The position numbers were made by a program, and so were the translations under genes. A DNA stretch of 64,000 bases from Fibrobacter sp. UBA4309 (GTDB lineage Bacteria; Fibrobacterota; Fibrobacteria; Fibrobacterales; Fibrobacteraceae). Under the pieces are notes generated by a model, which saw only the letters and a list, made by a program, of their open reading frames with translations, made no database searches and was not told the DNA's origin. The DNA lies in assembly GCF_002395745.1 (NCBI RefSeq), contig NZ_DGUN01000051.1:124001-188000 (forward strand). Direction: 5' to 3'. Shown piece by piece: positions 34,987-44,473 of this stretch (its first letter is position 1; each line of letters opens with the position of its first letter).

Positions 34987-37497
34987 TTACTTGAACGTTG
35001 CCGAAATCGTCAATCCGTCGGTAATCGTCACGATGTGCGGGTTGTCCGTCGAACCGTCAGACCATTTTTCAAACACGGAGCCGTTCGAAGGAACAGCGGT
35101 CAGTTCCATCTTGTTTCCACTAAAGAAGTCTCCAGTGTAGCTGCTACTCGGCAAGTTCATGCCTTCCATCAACACGGTGCCGCTCCCTGTAGAGGAGATC
35201 GTTACGGAAACCTTCCCGTCCAGACCAAATTCAGACTTATATTCCGAGAGAACCTTGGAATCGCGCTCGCTGGCCCACGATTTCAAGTGCGTGCCCTTCC
35301 AGTCAAAGCCATCCGGATAGTACATTTCGTCCTGATGGAACTTTTCAAGGTCTCTCTTCTTTTCGGATTCCGGGATAGTAGAAACCATCTGGTCGACAAT
35401 CGTCGCCACACGGGAGGCATTCAAGTGGTTTTTCCACATCACGCAACTGCGGTTGATGAACATGCGCTTGAAATCCTCGTTTTGGATAAGCTTGATATAG
35501 AGGTTCGCAAAGCAACCCGATTCCTTGCAGGGCTTGTTGCCGCCGCCCTGCTTGATCCAGGTAAACATGTTGGTTCCGTCGTTAAACTTGTCGCCCTTGG
35601 GATCGTCCACGCCCCACTTCCAGCCAAAGCCGTGGTCTACGTCGTAGACCATGAACTTCCACGGCTGTTCCGGGCTGCGCCAGGCACGCACGTTGTTGTT
35701 CGGCCAGTCACCATTGTGGTAATAGATTTCTGCAGCCATATAGTCCGCAAAGTTCCCGACATCCAGAAGGGTCTTGGCCTTTGCGTAATTCTCCGCCACG
35801 GTCATGTCGTTTTCGCCGACAAAGTGGAGCATGTTCACGTAGTTGTCAATCGAGCCGCCGCCGCTTGCCGTAATCGCAGAATCGCTACCGAGATGCTTGA
35901 TCATTTCGACCTGGTTCGCATCGATATGATAGTTCGTCTCGACATAGGCGCGGTTATAGCGTTCGCGCATATCATGGATGCCGTAGTACTTGCCATTGTA
36001 GAACACCACGACCTGGCGGCTACGCTGGTAATCCACGCTGCTACCTTCCAGGAGGGCACCGGCCATGGCATCTTCGACATAGTCACTCACAAAACGGTTA
36101 CCGTTGTTGCGCAGGTTGAACGCCTTGAACACGGAATCGGACTTGCGCGTCTCGAACAGCGGGTATTTCAGACGGCCGTCCTGAAATTCTTCGCGCATGG
36201 CAATGGCGACAGACTTCTTGTCGGCCACGCGGCTCCAGCCGCCCATCAAGGAGATACCGGCCTCAATTTCCCATGTAGGGGCCTTGGAATTGCTGCCATT
36301 TGCAAAGTATTCCACATGGACCGGATATTCCACCTCTTCCAGCAAGCCGGCCGGGCAGCTCTTGGGATCGGAGCTACCGCACTTGGACTTGGGCACATAG
36401 TGCTTTTCGAAGAATTCCGGATCGACACTGATAGCCACGACAGGCATGCTTATGCTTTCTCCGATAAAGAACGTCTTCGAAATGACTTCCTTGGTAATTG
36501 TCCCTTCCTTATAGGCCGCGCAACGGAACGGAGAAGTGGATTCAAACGTGATAGGGCTGTTAAATTCCGGGGAAGAACTTGTCGGGGCAGAACCGTCACG
36601 CGTGCAACGAATCTTCACGCCCGCACCGAGATCCGTCGGCGGGTTCAACGTCAGCTTGTCGTTATAGAATCCCGACTTGATAGCGTCCATATTGACCTTG
36701 GGAGCCATATCGTCGTAAGCTTTCTCTTCCGTATTCACCTTTTCGGGAGTCGGCTTTTCAAAGAACTTCCAGACGCCACCATCCATGATACCCCAGCTTA
36801 CGCCGGATTCCATAGCGGGATAGGCGACGGAGTCGCGGATTCCGTAATACGGGTCAACCAAGTAAATCGTCGATCCGTCCTTTTCCATCTTCCAGTTGGT
36901 GTGCGTACGGTAGTGGGCCGTATACTCGCCATCGCCGTTCGTAAGCTTCGTGTCGTTGGCACCGGCTGCTTCCGGCCGGTTCTTCTTGTCGCAGAACACG
37001 ATCCTGAAAGACTTGGCCTTGATGATTTCGTTTCCGAACACCCACTTGCGGGTGGCCTTCAAATTCTCGATAAGGGAATATCCCTTGAGGTTGGCGTCTT
37101 CGGTACCGGCGTTATAGATTTCCACCCAGGAGCCATCATCGCCGTCTTCGTCGGTCCAGTTCAGGTTGAGCGGCATGATTTCGGTTATCACCAAAGCGGA
37201 ATTGCCGACCCAGTGCAACGTAGTATCCAATCCGACATAAATTTTCTCGGTCACGTAGGTCGTCTCGCCCTTTTCCGTGATATGCATGATGGTATCGATC
37301 TTCTGGCGCATCGTATCCTGGACATACACAGTATCGCCATGTTCATTGACCAACGTATCCGTCTTGACGATAAACGGATTGTTCAAATCCTCACTGTTCG
37401 CCGAAGTGGAATCATCACCAGAGCATCCGACTAGGAGCGAGAACGCCAGACTGCACCCGGCAAGGAAAGCAAACTCTAATTTCATCAATTGACGCAC
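34987..37497 (-). CDS. CotH-kinase-domain lipoprotein with lamin-tail domain
   Basis: An 836-residue surface lipoprotein. The lipobox LLVGC places the lipidated Cys at residue 25. In order: a low-complexity stalk; a lamin-tail domain (about 103-240, with ITEIMPLNLNWTDEDGDDGSWVEIYN); a chitobiase C-terminal-like beta domain (about 280-350, with RCTRDGSAPTSSSPEF); a CotH kinase-like domain (about 360-750, with GIHDMRERYNR and FMVYDVDHGFGW); and an InlB-type repeat at the end. CotH of Bacillus is an atypical protein kinase for spore-coat proteins; here the target is unknown. The start is GTG 37497 (GAGAG upstream) or ATG 37485. A terminator follows. Confidence 0.88.
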   Translation of the reverse strand: MRQLMKLEFAFLAGCSLAFSLLVGCSGDDSTSANSEDLNNPFIVKTDTLVNEHGDTVYVQDTMRQKIDTIMHITEKGETTYVTEKIYVGLDTTLHWVGNSALVITEIMPLNLNWTDEDGDDGSWVEIYNAGTEDANLKGYSLIENLKATRKWVFGNEIIKAKSFRIVFCDKKNRPEAAGANDTKLTNGDGEYTAHYRTHTNWKMEKDGSTIYLVDPYYGIRDSVAYPAMESGVSWGIMDGGVWKFFEKPTPEKVNTEEKAYDDMAPKVNMDAIKSGFYNDKLTLNPPTDLGAGVKIRCTRDGSAPTSSSPEFNSPITFESTSPFRCAAYKEGTITKEVISKTFFIGESISMPVVAISVDPEFFEKHYVPKSKCGSSDPKSCPAGLLEEVEYPVHVEYFANGSNSKAPTWEIEAGISLMGGWSRVADKKSVAIAMREEFQDGRLKYPLFETRKSDSVFKAFNLRNNGNRFVSDYVEDAMAGALLEGSSVDYQRSRQVVVFYNGKYYGIHDMRERYNRAYVETNYHIDANQVEMIKHLGSDSAITASGGGSIDNYVNMLHFVGENDMTVAENYAKAKTLLDVGNFADYMAAEIYYHNGDWPNNNVRAWRSPEQPWKFMVYDVDHGFGWKWGVDDPKGDKFNDGTNMFTWIKQGGGNKPCKESGCFANLYIKLIQNEDFKRMFINRSCVMWKNHLNASRVATIVDQMVSTIPESEKKRDLEKFHQDEMYYPDGFDWKGTHLKSWASERDSKVLSEYKSEFGLDGKVSVTISSTGSGTVLMEGMNLPSSSYTGDFFSGNKMELTAVPSNGSVFEKWSDGSTDNPHIVTITDGLTISATFK

Positions 37498-37627
37498 GAT
37501 ACACTCTCAAAAAAAAGATTAAATCTCCGCAAAGATTCCCTTGCGGCACCTTGTTCAACCATCCTTCCTTAAATTTAGTAGATTATGCCGAAAAAGCACA
37601 TTTTTCAAGGTAATATTCTATTTACCC

Positions 37628-37656
37628 TTGACAGATGTCACAGATTCTACTATCTT
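37628..37656 (+). promoter_or_regulatory. Sigma-70-like promoter of tRNA-Phe
   Basis: TTGACA (37628-37633) and TATCTT (37651-37656) are separated by 17 bases and end 15 bases before the tRNA. This is the clearest -35/-10 pair in the window. Confidence 0.75.
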
Positions 37657-37671
37657 TAGCCCTACTAAAAT

Positions 37672-37744
37672 GGTTCTGTAGCTCAGTTGGTAGAGCAGTG
37701 GACTGAAAATCCGCGTGTCGTTGGTTCAACTCCAATCGGAACCA
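37672..37744 (+). tRNA. tRNA-Phe (anticodon GAA)
   Basis: A 73-base cloverleaf with acceptor stem GGTTCTG/CGGAACC, D arm GCTC-AGTTGGTA-GAGC, anticodon loop CTGAAAA (anticodon at 37705-37707) and T arm GTTGG-TTCAACT-CCAAT. CCA is not encoded. It has its own promoter and a strong terminator, so it is a single-gene unit. Confidence 0.97.
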
Positions 37745-37750
37745 CGAAGA

Positions 37751-37780
37751 CCCCCGATGAAAATCGGGGGTTTTCTTTTT
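37751..37780 (+). terminator. Terminator of tRNA-Phe
   Basis: CCCCCGAT (37751-37758), a GAAA tetraloop and ATCGGGGG (37763-37770) form a perfect 8-bp hairpin followed by TTTTCTTTTTT. Confidence 0.93.
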
Positions 37781-37828
37781 TGCGTTTTCTTTTTTTTACG
37801 AAAGAAACGGTAAAAAAAGGGGGGGGGA

Positions 37829-39031
37829 CTATACCGCAGCAGCCTGGCGGAGCGCTTCCACCTCGGCCCTGATCCTGCGGAAATAATTGAACATTTCGTC
37901 CCAATGCTCAAGAAGAACGTCCACCAGCTCCGGTTGGAACTGCTTGCCGCGCTGTTTCTGGAATTCTTCGCGAACTTTATCTTCCGGCCAGGCCGGCTTG
38001 TAGCAGCGCGGACTGGCCAACGCATCGAGAACATCCGCAACGGCACAGATTCTTCCTGCCAGGGGGATTTCTTCGCCCTTGAGGCCACGCGGGTAACCGG
38101 TCCCGTCCCAACGCTCGTGATGGGCGCCGGCCAGGGTCGCCGCAAAGCGCAACAGGTCGCGCTTGGACTTCTGGAGGATTTCTTCTCCACGGACGGCATG
38201 GGACTTCATCGTCGCGAATTCTTCGTCGGTAAACCGGCCGGGCTTGTTCAGCACGGCATCCGGAATGCCCACCTTGCCAAGGTCATGCATGGGAGCGGCC
38301 AGGCGAATCCGTTCCGCCTCGGCCTTGGGCAAGCCGTAATAAACGGCCAGCTTGTACGAAATTTCGGCAACTCGCTGGATATGGTCGCCCGTCTCGCGGC
38401 TCCTGCTTTCGGAAATATCGCCTAGGATATGGATAAGTTCTTCCTGGGTCGCTTCCAGTTCGTCCTTGGACTTTTGCAATTCTTCCGTCAGCTGCGCCGA
38501 CTCGATCGTCTTGGCAGAATAGACGGCAGTCAGGGCCAGGCGTTCCAAATCCTGTTTCGAAAAGACGGCGCTGTCGCCCTTCTTGTTAATGGCCTGGTAA
38601 ACGCCCATGACCTTGCCGTTCCCGTCCCTGAGCGGAACGGTCATCACCGAGGTCGTCCTGTAATGCGTAAGGTTGTCGCTGCGGCGGTCGAAGCGTTCGT
38701 CTGCGTAGGCGTCCTCGACCAAAAGAGCTTCGCCGGACTTGACCGAGTAGCCGACAAAGCCGGCTCCGATAGGAATGCGCAACTGCTTCACGCCGTGCGC
38801 TACCTTGGTCCAAAGTTCATTTGTATCGGAATCGATCAGCCATAGCGAGCAGCGGTCCGCCTGCACCAGGGAGCGGCCAAGATCGGCCATCAGCACAAGC
38901 AAGCTGTCCATCCGGCGCTCTGCCGCGATTTTCGGCATATAGGAGAACAACAGGTCGAGAATCCTTTCGGAGTCCCCCGCACCCGATCCTACCATAGCCT
39001 TCGCAATGTCCATATCCATTCCGGATTCCAT
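37829..39031 (-). CDS. GAF/HD-GYP cyclic-di-GMP phosphodiesterase
   Basis: A 400-residue soluble protein. The N-terminal GAF domain (about residues 25-180) may sense a small ligand; a short coiled coil (ELQKSKDELEATQEELIH) follows, then an HD-GYP domain (about 200-385). The catalytic motifs are intact: MHDLGKVGIPD at about 249, HHERWDGTGYPRGLKGEEIPL at about 304-324, and ICAVADVLDAL. It should therefore hydrolyse cyclic-di-GMP. There is no response-regulator domain. Cyclic-di-GMP often controls pili and surface attachment, which would fit the pilin genes here, but that link is inference. Confidence 0.93.
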   Translation of the reverse strand: MESGMDMDIAKAMVGSGAGDSERILDLLFSYMPKIAAERRMDSLLVLMADLGRSLVQADRCSLWLIDSDTNELWTKVAHGVKQLRIPIGAGFVGYSVKSGEALLVEDAYADERFDRRSDNLTHYRTTSVMTVPLRDGNGKVMGVYQAINKKGDSAVFSKQDLERLALTAVYSAKTIESAQLTEELQKSKDELEATQEELIHILGDISESRSRETGDHIQRVAEISYKLAVYYGLPKAEAERIRLAAPMHDLGKVGIPDAVLNKPGRFTDEEFATMKSHAVRGEEILQKSKRDLLRFAATLAGAHHERWDGTGYPRGLKGEEIPLAGRICAVADVLDALASPRCYKPAWPEDKVREEFQKQRGKQFQPELVDVLLEHWDEMFNYFRRIRAEVEALRQAAAV

Positions 39032-39112
39032 ACACCTAAAAATAGCTATTTATCGCCATAGATGCAAAACCATTTGACGAAAGAGCCCTCGTTTTTTATC
39101 TTATCAGCGCCC

Positions 39113-39193
39113 GGAGGAATAGGCTAATTGGTAAGTCAGCGGTCTTGAAAACCGCCGCCGTAAGGCTTGGGGGTTCGAGTCCCTCTTCCTCCG
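39113..39193 (+). tRNA. tRNA-Ser (anticodon TGA)
   Basis: An 81-base tRNA with acceptor stem GGAGGAA/TTCCTCC, discriminator G, anticodon loop CTTGAAA (anticodon at 39146-39148), a long variable arm with GCC-GTAA-GGC, and T arm GGGGG-TTCGAGT-CCCTC. A long variable arm with discriminator G fits serine. CCA is not encoded. Confidence 0.95.
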
Positions 39194-39237
39194 CTAGTTA
39201 GGTCGCTTCACGGCAGTTACTAGTCAATAGAATTACG

Positions 39238-39267
39238 GGTTTCGAGAAGCTTCTCGAAACCTTTTTT
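39238..39267 (+). terminator. Terminator after tRNA-Ser
   Basis: A 24-base perfect palindrome (39238-39261, GGTTTCGAGA/TCTCGAAACC arms with an AGCT loop) followed by TTTTTT. It may also act for the comF side, since the minus strand shows only a weaker T run. Confidence 0.9.
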
Positions 39268-39289
39268 ACTAAGAACTCGGAACTCCATA

Positions 39290-40003
39290 TTAAACATCCC
39301 ACTCCATCCGGCAGTCCGCCACATAATCCATCGCGGCAGTCGCCGGCTCATCGAAAAGCAGCGTGCACACCTTTACCGGTAGCGGGAAATCCTTGCCGAA
39401 CGCACTCACACAGGCGGAAGTGGTCGCTCCCGTAGTATACACGTCGTCGACAACGAACACCGTCCCCCGTGAAGGAACCTTCGCAGGCAGCCTGGCCGCA
39501 AACGCCCCGGCGACGTTCCATTGCCTCTGTTCCCTAGAAAGCTTGGTCTGCGATACGTGGAAAGTCTTTCTCCAAAGCCATCTGCAGACGCTCCCGCCTG
39601 TCGCCGAGGCAAACGCCGCCGCAATTTTTTCCGCCTGGTTATAGCCGCGTTCGCGGTACCTTGCTCGGTGTAACGGAACCGGCACAAAGAAAAAGGGCTT
39701 CGCGTAGACAGAAAAGAACTCCACCGCATCCCCGCCGCGACCAAGGGAAGAATTTCGCACCAGGTACGAGGCGACTCCGGAGATGTTCCCGTATTTGAGC
39801 ACATGGACAAGACTGCGTGTCAGCGCGCGCATCGGGAAGAGGCATAGCGTGTCTTCGTTAGGGAACTTGGCACAGCGGCCCTCGTTCCGCACAGCCTCCC
39901 TGCATTTCGGGCATAGCCAGGGATCCAGCCGTTCCGAAGTAGTTCCGCAACCGAGGCAGTCCATGCCGAACAAAAAATTGGAAAAGCGTCTTGCGATATC
40001 CAT
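39290..40003 (-). CDS. comF: ComF-family phosphoribosyltransferase-like protein
   Basis: A 237-residue cytoplasmic protein. Cysteines in the first 40 residues (CLGCGTT and CPKCRE) form the usual ComF zinc module; the phosphoribosyltransferase domain carries VFVVDDVYTTGAT, the PRPP loop, and RERGYNQAEKIA upstream. ComF/GntX proteins are linked to DNA uptake in bacteria that make type IV pili. Here the gene is the last of the mre-rod cluster, 48 bases after rodA. Its DNA-uptake role in this organism is not shown. Confidence 0.92.
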   Translation of the reverse strand: MDIARRFSNFLFGMDCLGCGTTSERLDPWLCPKCREAVRNEGRCAKFPNEDTLCLFPMRALTRSLVHVLKYGNISGVASYLVRNSSLGRGGDAVEFFSVYAKPFFFVPVPLHRARYRERGYNQAEKIAAAFASATGGSVCRWLWRKTFHVSQTKLSREQRQWNVAGAFAARLPAKVPSRGTVFVVDDVYTTGATTSACVSAFGKDFPLPVKVCTLLFDEPATAAMDYVADCRMEWDV

Positions 40004-40051
40004 AAAATCCGTCCTTTCCTATAAAGACGGATTTTTTGCGGAAAATGTTCC

Positions 40052-41305
40052 CTACTGCCGACGTCCCTGGTAGCGCATGCAGATAATGGCGCCGACAAGG
40101 ACCATGCAGGTCATCGCGAACGAACCTCCGTACGAAAGGAACGGGAGCGGGAGTCCGGTTACCGGCATGAGACCGATGGTCATGGCGATATTCACCAGGA
40201 TATGGAACAGGAATATCGTCGAGGACCCCATGACAATGAGCGTGATGAAGGGGTCGGAATAAAGCTTGCACGTAGAAGTCGCACGCCAGAGGAACAATGC
40301 ATACAGGACAAGAATCAGGAAGCATCCGACAAACCCGAACTGCTCGCCCAATACGCTGAAAATGAAGTCCGTATGTTCTTCGGGCAGGAACGCCAAATTT
40401 GTCTGCGTACCGTTACCGAATCCCTTGCCCGTAAGACCGCCCGAACCGATTGCCGTCAGGGACTGCAGCACTTGGTAACCGTCGCCAAGCGGATCGCTCA
40501 TCGGGTCGAGGAACGTGTTCACGCGTTTCTGCTGATGTGGTTCCAGCATGTTCCAGGCCATCGAGCTCGCGTAGCCAGCAAGGATATTCGTCGCCAAGAA
40601 GAAAATAGTCTGGGCCTTGGGCAAATGCCTGCGCACCAGGGCAAATACGACTGCGCAGATAAGCAAGCCCCACAATACCTGGTACACCATTGTCTGCGAA
40701 TGGGAAAACAGGACCGAAAGTACCGGGCTGGTTATCAGGAACATGTCGACCAGCGTGAACCCGGCAAAAAAGAACGCCACATACGTTACCGCGATAAACA
40801 CGAGAGCCGTACTCAAGTCCGGCTGTTTCAAGACGAGCGCGAAAGGCACGATAAACAGGAAAAACGGGACAACGAAAGTCTTGATTTTAAACAAGCTAAC
40901 AGGATGGCGGGAAAGCCAATACGAAATAGTAAGCAGGTAGGCAATCTTGGCGAATTCCGACGGCTGTAGCTTGAAGAAGCCGAAGTCTATCCAGCGACCG
41001 GCGCCCTTGACCACATCTCCCGCAAAAAAGAGCACCACGCAAAGCAAGATGAGGGACAATATATAGAAAGGGGCGGTCATTCGCTTGATCCAATCGATTT
41101 TCAGGAACACGATACCGCCTGCAAGAACGCAACCGCCTATAAAGTAAATGATCTGCTTGAACCAGAACGATTCGTAGAATACGACCTCTTCGTTTGCCGT
41201 GGCGGAATAGACCAGTGCGATACCGCAAGCCATCAGGGCGAAAGTCGTGAGCAAGAAAACCCAGTCGAACTTCAAGGACTTATCTAGAAAACGTCCGGAA
41301 CTCAT
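40052..41305 (-). CDS. rodA: Rod-shape peptidoglycan polymerase RodA
   Basis: A SEDS-family glycosyltransferase for lateral wall growth, working with PBP2. It has about ten membrane helices and about 417 aa. Family features are GAGRWIDFGFFKLQPSEFAK (QPSE motif), ALVFIAVTY, SLTAIGSGGLTGKGFGNGTQTNLAFLPEEHTDFIFSV and PLPFLSYGGS near the end. ATG 41305 overlaps the mrdA stop (TGATG) with GAGGTG upstream, so translation is coupled. Confidence 0.96.
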   Translation of the reverse strand: MSSGRFLDKSLKFDWVFLLTTFALMACGIALVYSATANEEVVFYESFWFKQIIYFIGGCVLAGGIVFLKIDWIKRMTAPFYILSLILLCVVLFFAGDVVKGAGRWIDFGFFKLQPSEFAKIAYLLTISYWLSRHPVSLFKIKTFVVPFFLFIVPFALVLKQPDLSTALVFIAVTYVAFFFAGFTLVDMFLITSPVLSVLFSHSQTMVYQVLWGLLICAVVFALVRRHLPKAQTIFFLATNILAGYASSMAWNMLEPHQQKRVNTFLDPMSDPLGDGYQVLQSLTAIGSGGLTGKGFGNGTQTNLAFLPEEHTDFIFSVLGEQFGFVGCFLILVLYALFLWRATSTCKLYSDPFITLIVMGSSTIFLFHILVNIAMTIGLMPVTGLPLPFLSYGGSFAMTCMVLVGAIICMRYQGRRQ

Positions 41306-43149
41306 CACTTCACCTCGTCTTCCTTGCCGAAATACGCCATCAGCACCTTGCGTGCGATAGGTCCGGATACGGCGCCACCGCCACCGGCAGCCTCCATGAT
41401 TACGGCCACGGCGATCTGCGGGTCATCCAGCGGAGCGACTGCTGCATACCAGGCATGCGTCTTCGCACCCTTTTTCCATTCCCCCGAGCCCGTCTTTGCA
41501 CCGACGCGAATTCCAGGGACAGCGCCGCGCTTACCCGTTCCGCCCGGATGGTTCACGACGGAATCCATAGCCGCCATGAGCACCCTGTGGGTTTCCGGCT
41601 TCATCTTTCCCGGCCTGATGATTTCCGGTTCGTAACGGCGAACAACGTTGCCGGCATCGTCGCGCAATTCCTTCATAAGGTGCGGACGGTAAACGCCCTT
41701 ATTCGTTGCCAGCGAACCCACCATGACAGCCTGCTGCAACGGCGTCACCAGCTCTCCCTGGCCGATAGCGAGGTTCAGAATCAAGCCGCGAGCCCAGCGC
41801 CATCCCAGGCGCTTGTTTCTTTCGTTGAACGATGTAGAATCCACAAGCCAGCCGCCTTTTTCGCCAGGAATATCCACTCCGAGCGGCTTTTCGCCAAGAC
41901 CAAAGCGTCTGCCAAATTCATTGATACGCGCCATGTCGATATCCAGGCCGGCCTGGTAGAAAAAGACATCGCAGCTGAGCCTGATGGCATGCACGACATT
42001 CAGGTTGCCATGCGTTCCCCAGCATTTCTGGTAACGGGCGCCATACTGGTAGCCGCCAGTGCACGGCTTGGGATAATATTTGCTTTCGGAAAGGATTCCA
42101 TTCTCGAGCCCGGCTCCGGCCGTGATGAGCTTGAACACGGAGGCAGGCGTGTACGTTCCGGAAATGGCACGGTTCGTCAGGGGACGCAGGGAGTCGAGCG
42201 CCACCTGGGCCCACCCCTTGTTGCGTTCACGCTTTTTCAGGGAAAAGATATTCGGATCGAGACGCGGCGAACTCACCATGGCAAGAATTTCACCATTGCG
42301 CGGATCGACCGCCACCAACGCACCCCTTGCCGTATCGGGAATAGCCTCTTCCGCGACCTTCTGCAATTTCAAATCGATTGTGGAAATCAGATGCAGTCCA
42401 GGAACAGGCGGTTGCGCATCTACGCCCTTCACAAGGCCGAGTTCCCTTCCGGACGCATTCACCTCGACCAGCTTGATGCCGTTCTTGCCCCTGAATTCCT
42501 GGTCATATCCCTGCTCCAGGCCCTTTTGCCCGATGCGGTCACCCTGGGAATAGCCTTCGTACTCGGGCAGCTTCAGCTGTTCTTCGGAAATCTCGCTCGT
42601 ATAGCCGAGCAAATGCGAAGCCAGCGTACCGTAAGGATACTCACGCCTCGACTCGATCAACGTCACCACGCCGGGCAACTCCGAAGAATGTTCTTCGATT
42701 ATCGCCACCTGCTCCGGAGACGCATCCTCGAAAAATCCGATAGGACGGTTCTTTATCCAGCGGCTGCGCTGGAAAGCGGTATCCAAGGAAAGCGAATCAA
42801 AAAGACGTGTACCATCCTTGTCGCGGATTCGGAGCAAGCGATTCATGACAGAGTCACGGTCCGCCTTTGCACGGGGCAAACTCATCGCCTGCAAGGCAAT
42901 CTGGTACGAGGGCCTATTGCGGACAAGCACGACCCCGTTGCGGTCGTAGATATAGCCTCGTTCTGCAACAAGGACTACCTTGCGGATTCGGTTATTTTCG
43001 GAACGCTGGAGGTTTTCGTCGTAATGAGTATACTGCAGGGAATAAAGGCGGATCAGGAGAATCACGAACAAGATAAGGACCATGCTCATGAACACAAGGA
43101 CATTCCAGTTCCTGTTCTGCACATAATCGTTATCACCAGATCTAAACAC
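41305..43149 (-). CDS. mrdA: Penicillin-binding protein 2
   Basis: A class B transpeptidase for rod elongation. One N-terminal membrane helix (about 14-34) precedes a dimerisation domain and the transpeptidase domain. The active-site motifs are visible: SVFK (catalytic Ser at about 336), SCD (SxN position, about 389) and KTG (about 551). The protein has 614 aa. The start is GTG 43149, overlapping the end of mreD; no closer ATG gives the family N-terminus. Confidence 0.96.
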   Translation of the reverse strand: MFRSGDNDYVQNRNWNVLVFMSMVLILFVILLIRLYSLQYTHYDENLQRSENNRIRKVVLVAERGYIYDRNGVVLVRNRPSYQIALQAMSLPRAKADRDSVMNRLLRIRDKDGTRLFDSLSLDTAFQRSRWIKNRPIGFFEDASPEQVAIIEEHSSELPGVVTLIESRREYPYGTLASHLLGYTSEISEEQLKLPEYEGYSQGDRIGQKGLEQGYDQEFRGKNGIKLVEVNASGRELGLVKGVDAQPPVPGLHLISTIDLKLQKVAEEAIPDTARGALVAVDPRNGEILAMVSSPRLDPNIFSLKKRERNKGWAQVALDSLRPLTNRAISGTYTPASVFKLITAGAGLENGILSESKYYPKPCTGGYQYGARYQKCWGTHGNLNVVHAIRLSCDVFFYQAGLDIDMARINEFGRRFGLGEKPLGVDIPGEKGGWLVDSTSFNERNKRLGWRWARGLILNLAIGQGELVTPLQQAVMVGSLATNKGVYRPHLMKELRDDAGNVVRRYEPEIIRPGKMKPETHRVLMAAMDSVVNHPGGTGKRGAVPGIRVGAKTGSGEWKKGAKTHAWYAAVAPLDDPQIAVAVIMEAAGGGGAVSGPIARKVLMAYFGKEDEVK

Positions 43150-43630
43150 GACGTTTCATCTTCCCTGACGACAAATGGAACACTACCGCGCCAACTACTA
43201 CCGTATAGAGACACTCCGGAACCGTCTTGGAAAAGAACAGGCTGGTGACAACATCCTTTTCGAGCCCGGTCAAGAGGAAATAAATCATGTCACAGACAAA
43301 GAAGCCTATGGCAAGCACGGCCGTTTTCGCAGGCAGGTTCAGCGTAAGGAAACGTTCTTCCAGCTGGCCCACCACGAAACCGAGAACCGTCATCGCGATA
43401 GTGTGCGCCCCGAGCCATTCAACGGGAGCATAGATGTCCTGCATAAAGCCGGCAAAAAATCCCCAGAAACATCCCGTAGCCGGGCCGTACTTGATCGCTA
43501 TGGCGACAATCATGATAATGACGAAATCGGGACCTACGTCGAAAATCTTGAGCCAGTCCCCGACAGTCGTCTGCAAGACAAAGCAGAGGATAAAAAGCAG
43601 GAACAGCTTGAACCATTTCATCTTATTCAT
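43142..43630 (-). CDS. mreD: Rod-shape-determining protein MreD
   Basis: A small inner-membrane protein (162 aa) with about five helices, part of the elongasome. Similarity is mainly in hydrophobic pattern (LQTTVGDWLKIFDVGPDFVIIMIVAIAIKYGP, GFFAGFMQDIY) and in its position between mreC and mrdA. ATG 43630 has GGAG upstream and overlaps the mreC stop by a few bases; a TTG at 43633 is in frame. Confidence 0.9.
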   Translation of the reverse strand: MNKMKWFKLFLLFILCFVLQTTVGDWLKIFDVGPDFVIIMIVAIAIKYGPATGCFWGFFAGFMQDIYAPVEWLGAHTIAMTVLGFVVGQLEERFLTLNLPAKTAVLAIGFFVCDMIYFLLTGLEKDVVTSLFFSKTVPECLYTVVVGAVVFHLSSGKMKRRV

Positions 43631-44450
43631 CAAGCATCTCCTGGATAATCCAATCCGGTTCCTTTTCCATCACAAAGACTTCTTCAAGCGTGGAGAACTC
43701 CTGGAACGGTTCCACGTACATCTGACGCATTACATCCAAGTCCGCCTGGCGAACCGTCTTCACCGTTCCCACGGGAATCCCCTTCGGGAAAATTCCGCCA
43801 AGGCCAGAAGTAATCAACGTATCGCCAACCTTTACACCGGCATGCGTCGGCACCATCGCCGAAAGCATCAGGCCATCAACCGATTCCAGGAAGCCGACTA
43901 CGCGCGTACGCCGCTCCATTACAGACAACTTAAGATTCGGATCTACGAGCAGCTGTACGCGCGCATAGCCGTAAGATGCCTTCGTCACCTTTCCCACCAG
44001 TCCGTTCATGGAGAAAACAGGCATGTTTTCATGTACGCCATGGTGCGTACCGCGGTTGATAACCATCGTCGTCAGGAATCTTCCGGGATTGTGTCCGACA
44101 ACACGGGCCGTTACTATCGGGAACCCCCACTTGTCGTCGAACCGCACCAGTGCATGCAGTCGCGTCAGTTCTTGCAAGCCTTCGCTCGCGTAATACGTTT
44201 CTTGACGCAACCGTGCGTTTTCTTGCTTGAGCTGTTCGTTTTCGGCAACCACGGAGCGATAAGCGTCCAAGGACGACATCGCCATCTGTGCCGGATACAG
44301 AATCGAACCCAGGATAGAAGAAACGACATTCTGTTTGACGGTGTTGGGCGCCTGACGCATCAGCAAGCCCACGAGTAAAAAGAACACAAAGGCAACAATA
44401 CCGTGCCTTTGCGTAAACAACTCGACTACAAAGCGAAAAGCCCTAAGCAT
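43623..44450 (-). CDS. mreC: Rod-shape-determining protein MreC
   Basis: A bitopic inner-membrane protein (275 aa) whose periplasmic part activates PBP2. There is one membrane helix (about 17-30), a coiled coil (VAENEQLKQENARLRQE, about 67-85), then the two beta-barrel domains with NRGTHHGVHENMPVFSMNGLVGKV and ITSGLGGIFPKGIPVG, both diagnostic. It lies 23 bases after mreB. Confidence 0.95.
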   Translation of the reverse strand: MLRAFRFVVELFTQRHGIVAFVFFLLVGLLMRQAPNTVKQNVVSSILGSILYPAQMAMSSLDAYRSVVAENEQLKQENARLRQETYYASEGLQELTRLHALVRFDDKWGFPIVTARVVGHNPGRFLTTMVINRGTHHGVHENMPVFSMNGLVGKVTKASYGYARVQLLVDPNLKLSVMERRTRVVGFLESVDGLMLSAMVPTHAGVKVGDTLITSGLGGIFPKGIPVGTVKTVRQADLDVMRQMYVEPFQEFSTLEEVFVMEKEPDWIIQEMLDE

Positions 44451-44473
44451 CGAACCGTAATATGAAGCTTGTT

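Noticed and set aside
35035..37434. A 799-codon open frame antisense to the CotH-type gene
   Set aside because: No recognisable domain and no ribosome site; the sense frame has a lipobox and several known domains.
41455..43248. A 597-codon open frame antisense to mrdA
   Set aside because: The sense frame is PBP2 with all active-site motifs and overlaps its neighbours as expected for an operon.
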